Below are positions 32,166-40,093 of a stretch of DNA of 64,000 nucleotides, one piece after another. Under the pieces are notes generated by a model. It was not told where the DNA came from and made no database searches. It saw nothing but the letters and a program-made list of their open reading frames with translations. The translations under genes and the position numbers were made by a program. How positions within the stretch are numbered: position 1 is the first letter of the stretch; the number at the start of each line of letters is the position of its first letter. This DNA comes from Nonomuraea typhae (GTDB lineage Bacteria; Actinomycetota; Actinomycetes; Streptosporangiales; Streptosporangiaceae), in assembly GCF_009760925.1 (NCBI RefSeq), contig NZ_VRLV01000004.1, positions 622,308 through 686,307 of the forward strand. Reading direction: 5' to 3'.

Positions 32166-33359
32166 ATGATGACGACTGTGCGGCACTGGACAGCCGAGAA
32201 CGCGCACGCTCTCACGACCACCGACCCGGCGCACGTGCTCACCGATCTGGAACCCCTCGAAGCCATGCTGGCCGGTGCGCGGATCGTCGGGGTGGGCGAG
32301 CCGACCCGGGCGGCGCACGAGGTGGTGACCCAGGGACACCGGGTGCTCCGCCTCCTCGTGGAGAACCTGGGTTTCCGCGTCCTCGCGATCCAGGACGACG
32401 AGACGGCGGTCGAGCGGGTGGACGCCTACGTCCGCGGCGGCGAGGGAACCGCCCGCGCGGCGCTGGGGGACCTGTGGACACCCTGGCGGACCATGGAGAT
32501 GCTCGCCGTGCTCGAGTGGGCGCGGGCGTTCAACCGGCGGCACCCGTCCGACCCGCTGCGGATGATCGGGCTGGAGCCGCCGGCCGCGCGTCCCTCGGAC
32601 TACCAGGCCGTCCTCGACCAGATGGCCGGGGACCGGCTGGACGAGCTGCGCGGCCACTACGCCACCATCGTGACCGCGCACGAGGTGCCGGAACACGTGC
32701 AGCACGCGCGCGGCACCCACCCCGGCCGCCCGTTCGCCGAGCATGCGCGCGACGCCTACGACCTGGTGGCATCGGCCGCCGGCCCCGGCGCCGCGCTGGA
32801 GAAGGCGAAGCTCATCCTCGACTGGCACACCGGCAGCTTCGCCGGAGGCGGGTTCGACTACGGCGTGACACGGCGGCGGTCGGTGGCCAAGCTGACCTCG
32901 CTGCTGCACGGCGGGGACACGAAGATCGTCTACTGGGAGGGCATGGTGTTCACCGCCAACGCCGCCCTGGTCGTTCCCGCCGCCCTGCTCGACCCCTTCC
33001 GGAGCGTCGGCAACGAGCTGCGCGCCCAGCTGGGCAGTGGCTACTTCTCCCTGCTGATCGGGTTCGCCGGAGGAGACGTGAGCGGGCTTCATCCGGGCCA
33101 GTGGGTCCCGGCGCCGATGGCCGGGTCCGCCGACGCCGTACTGACCTCGGCAGGACCGGAGCGCTACCTGCTCGGCCTGCGCGCCCCGCGCCCCGGGCCG
33201 GTGAGCGAGTGGCTGCGCGGCCCGCACAAGCTGCGGATCATCGGCGGGATCTACGACGCCGCGGACGACTCCGGCCACTACCTGACGACCGGGCCGCTCG
33301 ACGAATGGTTCGACGCCGTGCTGCAGGTCGGCACCGTCACCCCGACCACCCTGCTGTGA
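32166..33359 (+). CDS. Erythromycin-esterase-family protein lacking canonical catalytic residues
   Basis: A 397-residue member of the erythromycin-esterase/succinoglycan-type family. The fold markers are recognisable: a glycine-rich first loop GVGEPT (42-47), LRLLVENLGFRVLAIQDD and a later KIVYWEGM strand. But the His after GExT is Arg (R48), the Glu of the AIE motif is Gln (Q76), and the WaHN histidine region reads WEGM (258-261). It is therefore either a divergent hydrolase with relocated catalysis or a non-catalytic homologue. TAGCCT lies 7 bases before the ATG (leaderless). The next gene, a flavoprotein, starts 20 bases downstream, so they form an operon probably run by the divergent AraC protein. 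Confidence 0.78.
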   Translation: MMTTVRHWTAENAHALTTTDPAHVLTDLEPLEAMLAGARIVGVGEPTRAAHEVVTQGHRVLRLLVENLGFRVLAIQDDETAVERVDAYVRGGEGTARAALGDLWTPWRTMEMLAVLEWARAFNRRHPSDPLRMIGLEPPAARPSDYQAVLDQMAGDRLDELRGHYATIVTAHEVPEHVQHARGTHPGRPFAEHARDAYDLVASAAGPGAALEKAKLILDWHTGSFAGGGFDYGVTRRRSVAKLTSLLHGGDTKIVYWEGMVFTANAALVVPAALLDPFRSVGNELRAQLGSGYFSLLIGFAGGDVSGLHPGQWVPAPMAGSADAVLTSAGPERYLLGLRAPRPGPVSEWLRGPHKLRIIGGIYDAADDSGHYLTTGPLDEWFDAVLQVGTVTPTTLL

Positions 33360-33379
33360 CTCACCAGAAGGAACACCCC

Positions 33380-34540
33380 ATGCGCACGACCGTGGCCGTC
33401 GTCGGCGGCGGATACGGCGGCATCGCCGTCGCCAAGGAACTCGACGCCTTCACCGACGTGGTTCTCATCGAAGCCCGCGACACCTTCGTCCACAACGTCG
33501 CCGCACTGCGCGGCCTCACCGATTCGCAGTGGACGGACCGGCTGTTCCTGCCCTACGACCGGCTGCTGACCCGTGGCACGGTGATCCGTGACCGGGCCGT
33601 GCGCGTCGAGGCCGGCTCCGTGACGCTGAGGTCGGGAACCCGGATCGAGGCCGGCCACATCGTCCTGGCCACGGGCTCCGCCTACCCGTTCCCGGCCAAG
33701 GCCGACACCGAGGACAGCGCCACCGCCAAGAGCAGGTACCACCACACCCGCCGGGCCCTCGCCCGGGCCGGAAGGATCCTGCTGCTGGGCGCCGGCCCGG
33801 TCGGGCTCGAACTGGCCGGGGAGATCAAGGCCGCCTGGCCCGGCAAGTCGGTCACCATCGTGGACCCGGGACCCGAGATCGTCTCGGGCGGCTACTCCGA
33901 CGCGTTCCGCGCCGAGCTGCGCCGCCAGCTCGACGCGATGGACATCCGCGTCATCCTCGGCACCCGGCTGCGCGAGCAACCACCCTCCGCCGCCGGCGAG
34001 GCCAGGACGTTCACCGCCACCCTGCAGTCCGGCGAGCGGCTCACCGCCGACCTCTGGTTCCGCTGCTTCGGCGGCTCCCCGGACACCGGTTACCTGGCCG
34101 GCGACCTGACGACGGCCCGCCGGCCCGACGGCAGGCTCACGGTCACTCCCGACCTTCGCCTGGCCGGCCAGCAGCGGGTGTTCGCCCTCGGCGACATCAC
34201 CGCGATCGAGGAGCCCAAACAGGCCGGTACGGCGGTGGCCCACGCACCCGTGATCGCGGCGAACATCCGCACCCTCCTGGACGGCGGTGGCCCCCTCACC
34301 GCCTACCAGCCCGGCCCGCCGGGAATCGTGCTCCCGCTCGGCCCCCACGGCGGCGCCACGTACGCACCCAACTGGCGCGACCAGGTGGACCCCGCCACCG
34401 CCGCGCACATCGGGCAACAGGCGAGGGAACGCGGAGACACCCTGCTCGCCCTGGGCATCCTCGGCGCGGAGCTCACCTCCCAGCTCAAGGGGGAGCATCT
34501 GAACGTCGGTGAGTACGCGGCGCTCCTCAACGCGACCTAG
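33380..34540 (+). CDS. FAD/NAD(P)-dependent oxidoreductase (AIF/FSP1-like)
   Basis: A 386-residue pyridine-nucleotide-disulfide-type flavoprotein. The FAD-binding GGGYGGIAVAKEL near the N-terminus, the ATGSAYPFP turn, the NAD-binding GAGPVGLELAGEIK in the middle and the FAD-contacting VFALGDITAIEEPKQAGTAVAHA are all clear. It lacks a redox-active CxxC, placing it with AIFM2/FSP1 and type II NADH dehydrogenase-like proteins. These reduce quinones or small molecules. The start at 33380 has GAAGG upstream, 20 bases after the Ere-like gene. Its stop shares CTAG with the convergent AraC gene. Confidence 0.89.
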   Translation: MRTTVAVVGGGYGGIAVAKELDAFTDVVLIEARDTFVHNVAALRGLTDSQWTDRLFLPYDRLLTRGTVIRDRAVRVEAGSVTLRSGTRIEAGHIVLATGSAYPFPAKADTEDSATAKSRYHHTRRALARAGRILLLGAGPVGLELAGEIKAAWPGKSVTIVDPGPEIVSGGYSDAFRAELRRQLDAMDIRVILGTRLREQPPSAAGEARTFTATLQSGERLTADLWFRCFGGSPDTGYLAGDLTTARRPDGRLTVTPDLRLAGQQRVFALGDITAIEEPKQAGTAVAHAPVIAANIRTLLDGGGPLTAYQPGPPGIVLPLGPHGGATYAPNWRDQVDPATAAHIGQQARERGDTLLALGILGAELTSQLKGEHLNVGEYAALLNAT

Positions 34541-35445
34541 CCGATACGGCGCCGGGTCGCGGAGGGCGGCTCGCCGTACCTCTTGCGGTACTCGCCGGCG
34601 AAGCGGCTCAGATGCGTGAACCCCCACCGCAACGCCACGTCCGTGACGCTCGTCGGCGCGCCGGTCTCGGCGATCTCCCGCAGGTCGGCATGGGCTCTGG
34701 CGAGCCGTACCTCCCGCAGGTACGCCATGGGGGTCGTCTGCATGTGCCGGCGGAAACCCGCCTGCAGGGTGCGGACGCCGACCCGGGCCGCCGCGGCGAT
34801 GTCACGCAGCGACACCGGCTCGCCGGCGTGGTCCTCGCAGTAGCGGCGGGCCCGCCGCAGCGCGGCCTGTCCCGCGGGCGGCCCGGGATCGGCCGGGCCG
34901 GGGGAGAAGTTCCCGGCGTGCGAGGTGACCATCGTGTGCAGGAGGAACTGCTCCAGGTGGTGCGCGGCCATCGGCGAGTCAGGGACCGGCAGCGCCCCCG
35001 CGGCCAGCCAGCGCAGCGCCCCGCCGAGCGGGCCGTCACGCTCGATCTCCGGCTCGAACACCGGCACCCGCGCGGCCGGGCCGCTGAGGTAGTCCGCCAG
35101 CGTCCGCTCGACCTGCGCCTGCGGCACCCGGACGATGAGAACCTCGTGATCGACGCTCCAGTTCATGACCGGCCGCTGCCCCGGGCCGATGACGGTGATC
35201 GGGGCGCAGACCTCGCGGCGGTCCACGCTCAGCCGCCCGTGGCCGCGGATCGGCACGTGGATGTAGAAGTCCTCCAGATCCCACACGCCCACGTTGATCT
35301 CCGCTCCGTAGGCGAGCGTCTGCATCGTGAGCGTCCCCTGGTGCAGCGGCCGGTAACGCGCGCCGTCCGGGCTGAGCTCGCGCACCTTCAGCCGGTGCGG
35401 CGCGAAATGCCGCGTGACCAGTTCGTACATTTCATCGACCAGCAC
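34537..35445 (-). CDS. AraC-family regulator (AraC_binding_2 type)
   Basis: A 302-residue regulator. Residues about 1-180 form an AraC_binding_2-like sensor (FYIHVPIRGHGRL, VIGPGQRPVMNW). The C-terminal domain starts SLRDIAAAARVGVRTLQAGFRR and has a second motif DVALRWGFTHLSRFAGEYRK, ending RYGEPPSATRRR. Proteins of this type often govern degradation of aromatic or xenobiotic compounds. The GTG at 35445 has AAGGGGG upstream. It is divergent from an epoxide-hydrolase gene across 159 bases and is the probable regulator of that enzyme. Confidence 0.9.
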   Translation of the reverse strand: MLVDEMYELVTRHFAPHRLKVRELSPDGARYRPLHQGTLTMQTLAYGAEINVGVWDLEDFYIHVPIRGHGRLSVDRREVCAPITVIGPGQRPVMNWSVDHEVLIVRVPQAQVERTLADYLSGPAARVPVFEPEIERDGPLGGALRWLAAGALPVPDSPMAAHHLEQFLLHTMVTSHAGNFSPGPADPGPPAGQAALRRARRYCEDHAGEPVSLRDIAAAARVGVRTLQAGFRRHMQTTPMAYLREVRLARAHADLREIAETGAPTSVTDVALRWGFTHLSRFAGEYRKRYGEPPSATRRRIG

Positions 35446-35604
35446 GGGGCCCCCTTATGCCGACGGGGCACATCCTGCCGTTGTCTATCCGCAACGCGCA
35501 ATCGCGCCGGCGGATGCCGGATACCGGGCCGGGTCGTCCTCGGGCATCGTGGGTCTCCGCGGGGATGCGGGGGCCCTCGCGCACCATCGACGACGGAGAA
35601 GGCC

Positions 35605-36711
35605 ATGAACGCGCACATCCAGACCTTCCGCATCGACGTCCCGCAGGCCGAGGTCGACGACCTGATCGAGCGGCTCGGCCGTACCCGCTGGCCCGACGAG
35701 ATGCCCGGCCTGGGGGACGGCATCGCGCTGGAGCGGGTCAGGGAGCTGGCCGAGTACTGGCGTCTCGGCCACGACTGGCGGGCCGCCGAGACGCGGCTGA
35801 ACCGGCTGCCGCAGTTCGTCGCCGAGATCGACGGCCAGCGCATCCATTACGTGCACGTGCGCTCCAGTCACGACGACGCGCTGCCGCTGCTGATCACCCA
35901 CGGCTACCCGAGCTCGTTCGCCGAATTCGAGAAGCTCATCCCGCTTCTGCTCGATCGCGGCTTCGACCTGGTCATCCCGTCGCTGCCCGGATTCGGCTTC
36001 TCGACGCCGGTGCGCGAGCCGGGCTGGGCGATGAGCCGCACCGCGCGGGCGTGGGCGTCGCTGATGGCCGCGCTCGGCCACCATCGGTACGGCGTGCACG
36101 GCGGCGACGTGGGAGCCGGGATCTCCGGCGCGGTCGGAGCCCTGGACGGCGAGCACGTCGTCGGCATCCACGTCGTCACCGACCCCTTCACCGCGGCGGC
36201 CACCGCGACGTTCCTGCCCTGGGTCGCCCAGAAGCTCGACCCCGCGGACGAGGTCGACCAACTGGCTCTGGACCGCATGGAGAGGTTCCGCAACGAGGAC
36301 TCCGGCTACCTGGCCGTCCAGAACACGCGCCCGCTGACGCTGGGCTTCGGCCTGAGCGACTCGCCGGCGCTCCAGCTCGCGTGGATCGCGGAAAGCTTCG
36401 ACGCCTGGACCGACCTGCCGATCGACGACGAGCAGCTGATCACCAACGTCGGCATCTACTGGTTCACCCGCACCGGCCCCTCGGCCGCCCGTTTCCTGTA
36501 CGAGCAGCACCACGCCTCGGACTGGGGCGCCCCGCCGACGGTGCCGCAGGGCTACTCGGTCTTCGGCGCCGACCCGACCGTACGCCGCCTGCTGGAGCCG
36601 GGCGAGGGCGTGCATTGGACCGAACACGAGCGCGGCCGCCACTTCCCCGCCCTGGAGGCGCCCGCCCAGCTCGCCGCGGACCTGTCCGGCTTCTTCGACG
36701 GGCTTCGGTGA
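35605..36711 (+). CDS. Epoxide-hydrolase-type alpha/beta hydrolase (EHN domain), copy 1
   Basis: A 368-residue alpha/beta hydrolase with the N-terminal EHN lid domain (FRIDVPQAEVDDLIERLGRTRWPDE). The oxyanion HGYPSS motif, the nucleophile elbow HGGDVGAG with D168, and the C-terminal His in ERGRHFPALE mark an epoxide hydrolase of the juvenile-hormone/limonene-like bacterial branch. The residue after the nucleophile is Val instead of the nearly universal Trp. The ATG at 35605 has GGAGAAGG upstream. It is divergent from an AraC regulator. A paralogue lies at 43032, also beside an AraC gene. Confidence 0.9.
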   Translation: MNAHIQTFRIDVPQAEVDDLIERLGRTRWPDEMPGLGDGIALERVRELAEYWRLGHDWRAAETRLNRLPQFVAEIDGQRIHYVHVRSSHDDALPLLITHGYPSSFAEFEKLIPLLLDRGFDLVIPSLPGFGFSTPVREPGWAMSRTARAWASLMAALGHHRYGVHGGDVGAGISGAVGALDGEHVVGIHVVTDPFTAAATATFLPWVAQKLDPADEVDQLALDRMERFRNEDSGYLAVQNTRPLTLGFGLSDSPALQLAWIAESFDAWTDLPIDDEQLITNVGIYWFTRTGPSAARFLYEQHHASDWGAPPTVPQGYSVFGADPTVRRLLEPGEGVHWTEHERGRHFPALEAPAQLAADLSGFFDGLR

Positions 36712-36727
36712 CGCGGGCGCCCCGAGG

Positions 36728-37363
36728 TCAGGGTTCCTCGTTGCGGTTCAGGCCGAGGGTGGCGATGAGGTCCTCGTGGAGCTCGAACCAGACCCGGTGG
36801 CAGGAGTCGACGTCCGTCCGGTCGACCCGGGAGCCGTCGCCGGACCGGGCGAGCGCCAAGGCCGTGGTGAAGCGGGTGTCGTATCCGCGGAACCGGGTCA
36901 GGACCTCCTGGAGCCGGCCCGCCAGGGGGGTGAGCCCTTGGCCGACGCTGGTGAGTTCATCGAGAACCCTGGCGTCCCACGCCCGGTCGGAGTGGTCGTT
37001 GACGGCGAGCCGGTCGCCGGCGGCGGGGCGGAGCTGCCAGTCGGTGCAGGCTCGTTGCAGGAGGGCGTTGAGCGGGAGGAACGCGCGGTAGACGTCGCGG
37101 ACCTCGTCCGCGCCGCCGGCGCCGGTGAGTTCGGCCGCCAGCTGCCGCTCGTTCTCGGCCCGGCCCGCTTCGGTCAGCGACCAGCCGCCGCTGCCGGCGA
37201 AGGAGGTGTGCGTGACCCAGCCGCGGGCCTCGGCGTCGTGCAGCAGCTCCGTCGTCGTGGCGGCGTCGAGGTCGTAGCGTCGCGCGATCACCGGGGTGTC
37301 GGCGAAGCCGGTGATGCGTACGGCATGCAGGACCAGAAGGTCGAGCGAGGAGTCCCGCGTCAT
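36728..37363 (-). CDS. Winged-helix-type regulator-like protein (211 aa)
   Basis: The first 75 residues resemble a winged helix: LDLLVLHAVRITGFADTPVIARRYDL, then ATTTELLHDAEARGWVTH and a wing ending GGWSLTEAGRAENER. The remaining 135 residues are helical and acidic, with no recognised domain. The ATG overlaps the upstream small DNA-binding-protein gene (ATGA), so both are one operon. The pair is divergent from the PEP-utilising-type gene, and together they probably bind the palindrome at 37765-37793. A regulatory role is inferred from fold and context. Confidence 0.72.
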   Translation of the reverse strand: MTRDSSLDLLVLHAVRITGFADTPVIARRYDLDAATTTELLHDAEARGWVTHTSFAGSGGWSLTEAGRAENERQLAAELTGAGGADEVRDVYRAFLPLNALLQRACTDWQLRPAAGDRLAVNDHSDRAWDARVLDELTSVGQGLTPLAGRLQEVLTRFRGYDTRFTTALALARSGDGSRVDRTDVDSCHRVWFELHEDLIATLGLNRNEEP

Positions 37364-37746
37364 GAGCCGGTGTCCTGCCGGGCAGTCAGGCGGGTGAAGT
37401 GCTGCTGGCAGGCCTGCGGCGAGTTGAACCCCATGGCCTGCGCCATCTGGGCCCAGGTCAGGCCCGCGCTCCGGGCGGTGAACAGCAGGGCGGACTCGAG
37501 TCCCTCGACCTCGGCTCTGGCGGCGGGCAGCAGGGTGAGGGCGCTCAGGATGTCGTCGGGGCCCAGGTCGGCCCAGCGCCAGACGGCGAACTGGGCCAGG
37601 TCGACCGCGGAGGGCGGGGCGGGCGCGGGCCGCCACGGGCGAGGGCCGAGCATGTCCGCGCCCAGGCGCTGGAGCCGCTCACGGGCCTCCTGTTCACGGC
37701 GGGCCTGGGCGTGATCGGGGTGTGCGATGTCCTGCTTGCGTGGCAT
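37360..37746 (-). CDS. Small helix-turn-helix DNA-binding-type protein
   Basis: A 128-residue protein. The N-terminal part is charged (ARREQEARERLQRLG). A middle helical region, LARAEVEGLES-like (here ARAEVEGLESALLFTARSAG), leads into a helix-turn-helix with LTWAQMAQAMGFNSPQACQQHFTRL. This C-terminal arrangement recurs in small actinobacterial DNA-binding proteins. It is the first gene of a two-gene operon, reading away from the 29-bp palindrome that lies just upstream and that it may bind. The start is ATG at 37746. No ligand-binding domain is visible. Confidence 0.75.
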   Translation of the reverse strand: MPRKQDIAHPDHAQARREQEARERLQRLGADMLGPRPWRPAPAPPSAVDLAQFAVWRWADLGPDDILSALTLLPAARAEVEGLESALLFTARSAGLTWAQMAQAMGFNSPQACQQHFTRLTARQDTGS

Positions 37747-37764
37747 ACGACCCAGGATGCAGAA

Positions 37765-37793
37765 TCAACGAAATGTTGTCAACGTTTCGTTGA
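37765..37793. promoter_or_regulatory. 29-bp near-perfect palindrome operator
   Basis: TCAACGAAA (37765-37773) and TTTCGTTGA (37785-37793) are exact complements, and the centre GTTGTCAAC continues the dyad. Only one base pair in the whole 29 is mismatched. It fills the gap between the divergent HTH gene and the phosphotransferase-like gene, whose ribosome binding site (AGGAGG) starts two bases later. Confidence 0.72.
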
Positions 37794-37804
37794 TAGGAGG
37801 ACGT

Positions 37805-39106
37805 GTGATCGTACCCCTTGAGGAGGCCGCCGCCGCTACCTGCGGAGGCAAGGCCGGCGCGCTCGGGGCGTTGCTCCGTGCGGGACTGCCGGTGCCCGAT
37901 GGCTTCGTCGTCTCGTTCGCCGCCTATCGCGCCGCCGTCCGCGGCCTCGGGCGCGATCCCGACGAGATACGGCGGCGCATCACGGCCGGCGAGCCACTCG
38001 CCGAGGCGGTGGCGGCCGCGCTCGACGCGCTCGGCGGCCCGCCGGTGGCGGTGCGGTCCTCGGCGGCGAACGAGGACACCGGCCAGGTCTCGGCCGCCGG
38101 GCAGCACGAGAGCTTCCTCGCCGTGCACGGAGCCGGGGCGGTCGTCACCGCCGTCCGCGCCTGCTGGGCCTCGCTGTACGCGCCGCGTGCCGTGGACTAT
38201 CGCGGCGACGCCTCGCCGTACGACGAACCGATGATGGCCGTCCTCGTCCAGCGCCATGTGGACGCCGAGGTGTCCGGGGTCATGTTCACGCCCGCGGGCC
38301 CGGACGACGTCACCCGGATCGAGGCGTCCTGGGGGCTCGGGCCCAGCGTCGTCGGGGGCACGGTCACCCCTGACGCCTACCGCGTCGCCGGCGACGGGGC
38401 GGTCGGCCGCACCGTCGCGGACAAGCGGACCCGCCTCGACCGGCACGGCACGCGGCTGGTCACGCGCGAGGTGCCCACCGGCAGCCGGAGCCGGCCGGCC
38501 ATCGGCGACACGACCGCCGCGGACCTGGCCGGGCTGGGCGAGGAGATCGCCGCCGTGCTCGGCGGGCCGCAGGACATCGAGTGGGCGATCGCCGGCGGCA
38601 AGACCTGGATCCTGCAGGCCCGCCCGGTCACCGCCGCACTCCCGCCACCGGCGGCGGGCACGTCCGCCGCCGCGCAGCCGCCACCGGGGACGGGCACGTC
38701 CGCCGCCGCGCAGCCGCCACCGGGGACGGGCACGTCCGCCGCCGCGCAGCCGCCACCGGGGACGGGCACGTCCGCCGCCGCGCTCGCCGGGACGCCGGGC
38801 AGCCGCGGGAGCGCGACCGGCACCGCGAGAATCGTCCGGGGCCCCGGAGACTTCGCCCGCGTGCGCCCGGGCGACATCCTCGTCTGCCCCTTCACCGATC
38901 CCGCCTGGACGCCGCTGCTGCGCATCGCCGCCGGCGTGGTCACCGAAACCGGCGGCGTGCTCTCCCACGCCGCGATCGTCGCCCGCGAGCACGCCATCCC
39001 CGCCGTCCTCGGCATCCCGGGCGCGACCCGCACGCTCCGCGACGACACCCTCATCACCGTCGACGGCACCAACGGCACCGTCACACCCACTCCGGACGGC
39101 TCATGA
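37805..39106 (+). CDS. PEP-synthase/rifampin-phosphotransferase-like two-domain protein
   Basis: A 433-residue protein. Residues about 1-280 are a PPDK/PEP-synthase ATP-grasp domain (GGKAGALGALLRAGLPVPDGF, VAVRSSAANEDT, EVSGVMFTP, DIEWAIAGGKTWILQARPV). After a repeat-rich linker, residues about 325-430 form the swivelling phosphohistidine domain with GVLSHAAIVAREHAIPAV and catalytic H388. The domains match rifampin phosphotransferase and PEP synthase, but the large substrate-binding domain of either is missing. It might phosphorylate another substrate supplied in trans. The GTG at 37805 has AGGAGG upstream. The next gene overlaps by 4 bases. The linker minisatellite is listed separately. Confidence 0.82.
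   Translation: MIVPLEEAAAATCGGKAGALGALLRAGLPVPDGFVVSFAAYRAAVRGLGRDPDEIRRRITAGEPLAEAVAAALDALGGPPVAVRSSAANEDTGQVSAAGQHESFLAVHGAGAVVTAVRACWASLYAPRAVDYRGDASPYDEPMMAVLVQRHVDAEVSGVMFTPAGPDDVTRIEASWGLGPSVVGGTVTPDAYRVAGDGAVGRTVADKRTRLDRHGTRLVTREVPTGSRSRPAIGDTTAADLAGLGEEIAAVLGGPQDIEWAIAGGKTWILQARPVTAALPPPAAGTSAAAQPPPGTGTSAAAQPPPGTGTSAAAQPPPGTGTSAAALAGTPGSRGSATGTARIVRGPGDFARVRPGDILVCPFTDPAWTPLLRIAAGVVTETGGVLSHAAIVAREHAIPAVLGIPGATRTLRDDTLITVDGTNGTVTPTPDGS
38656..38783 (+). repeat. 36-bp in-frame minisatellite in the interdomain linker
   Basis: Three identical 36-bp units start at 38656, 38692 and 38728, followed by a 20-base partial unit at 38764. Each unit encodes 12 residues of Gly/Thr/Ser/Ala/Gln/Pro (around GTSAAAQPPPGT). 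Because the unit is a multiple of three, copy-number change lengthens the linker without a frameshift. Confidence 0.88.
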
Positions 39107-39705
39107 CCACGCGGCACCTCTACGCGGTACGGCACGGCGACGCCGACGCGCTCGGCACGATCACCGGTACCGGCCGCCGGCAGGCGCGGCTGCTGGGCGA
39201 ACGACTCGCCGGCGTACCGGTCGACGCCATGTGGCACTCGCCGCTGGCCCGCGCCGTGGCCAGCGCCGCCGAACTCGCCCGGCAGCTTCCGGGCGTGCCC
39301 GTGACCGAGGCCGCGGAACTCGCCGACCACATCCCCTACGTTCCCGGCCCGGCCGACCTGCCTCCGGCCTGGGCCGGCTTCTTCGACGGGTTCGACGACG
39401 CCGAGGCGGCCTCGGGCCGGAGGCTCGCCGACGCCCTGATCGAGCGGTTCGCCTACGCCCCCGGCCCCGGCGGGCCCGACACGCACGAGGTCCTGGTGAC
39501 GCACGCCTACCAGATCGCGTGGCTGCTCCGGCACGCGATGGACGCGCCGCCGTCCCGATGGCTCGGGCTGAACAGCGCCAACGCGGCGCTGACGGTCATC
39601 GAGTACCGCACCGGCCTGCCACCCGCGATCGTGATGTTCAACGACATGAGCCACCTTCCGCCCGATCTGCGCTGGACCGGGTTCCCGGCAAGGGTGCGGC
39701 TCTGA
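39103..39705 (+). CDS. Histidine phosphatase family protein
   Basis: A 200-residue phosphoglycerate-mutase-like phosphatase. The signature RHG is at residues 10-12 (LYAVRHGDAD); SPLARAVASAAELARQL supplies the second Arg; and the second catalytic His is in EVLVTHAYQIAWLL. The ATG overlaps the stop of the phosphotransferase-like gene (ATGA), so the two are co-translated, which is an unusual pairing of a phosphohistidine kinase-type protein with a histidine phosphatase. The substrate is unknown; it may reverse the partner's phosphorylation. Confidence 0.88.
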   Translation: MTTRHLYAVRHGDADALGTITGTGRRQARLLGERLAGVPVDAMWHSPLARAVASAAELARQLPGVPVTEAAELADHIPYVPGPADLPPAWAGFFDGFDDAEAASGRRLADALIERFAYAPGPGGPDTHEVLVTHAYQIAWLLRHAMDAPPSRWLGLNSANAALTVIEYRTGLPPAIVMFNDMSHLPPDLRWTGFPARVRL

Positions 39706-39709
39706 CAGG

Positions 39710-40093
39710 TCAGGAGGGCCCGAACAGATCGTGCGCGGTCACCGCGATCCACAGCTCGGCCAGGTCGCGGGAGCTCTTGAGGCTTCGGCCGGTCGCCTCC
39801 TCGATCTGCTGGAGCCGGTAGGCCAGGCTCTGGCGGTGGGTGCTCAGCTCCTCGGCGGTCGCCGCCCAGCTGCGCGCGTTGGCCAGGTAGCACCTGAGCG
39901 TGTCGAGGAACCGCGTGTTGCGCTCGTCCGATGCGGCGAGCGGGCCGATGCGGGCGGCCAGGCCGAGCTCGCGCGCCTGAGCGGTCAGGACGTGCGCGGG
40001 CACCTGGCCGGCGAGCGCCAGGGACACCAACTGCTCGCCTCTGGCCTCGGTCAGCAGGGACGTGGACAGCACGGTGTTCACCACACTGGTCAC
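39710..40093 (-). pseudogene. Internally deleted PucR-type regulator remnant
   Basis: About 127 residues read from GTG at 40093. The end is a good PucR C-terminal HTH_30 region: TLRCYLANARSWAATAEELS, HRQSLAYRLQQIEEATGRS and AELWIAVTAHDLFG. Before it, QVPAHVLTAQARELGL resembles the entrance of the CdaR GGDEF-like domain, but runs straight into ARIGPLAASDERNT, its exit. Most of that domain and the whole N-terminal sensor are absent. I read this as a decayed gene whose 5-prime part was lost at the junction near 40094. It could still express a bare HTH protein. Confidence 0.7.

Noticed and set aside
38656..38783. Regular tandem repeats considered as a CRISPR array
   Set aside because: There are no spacers; the units are contiguous, exact multiples of three and in frame within a gene.
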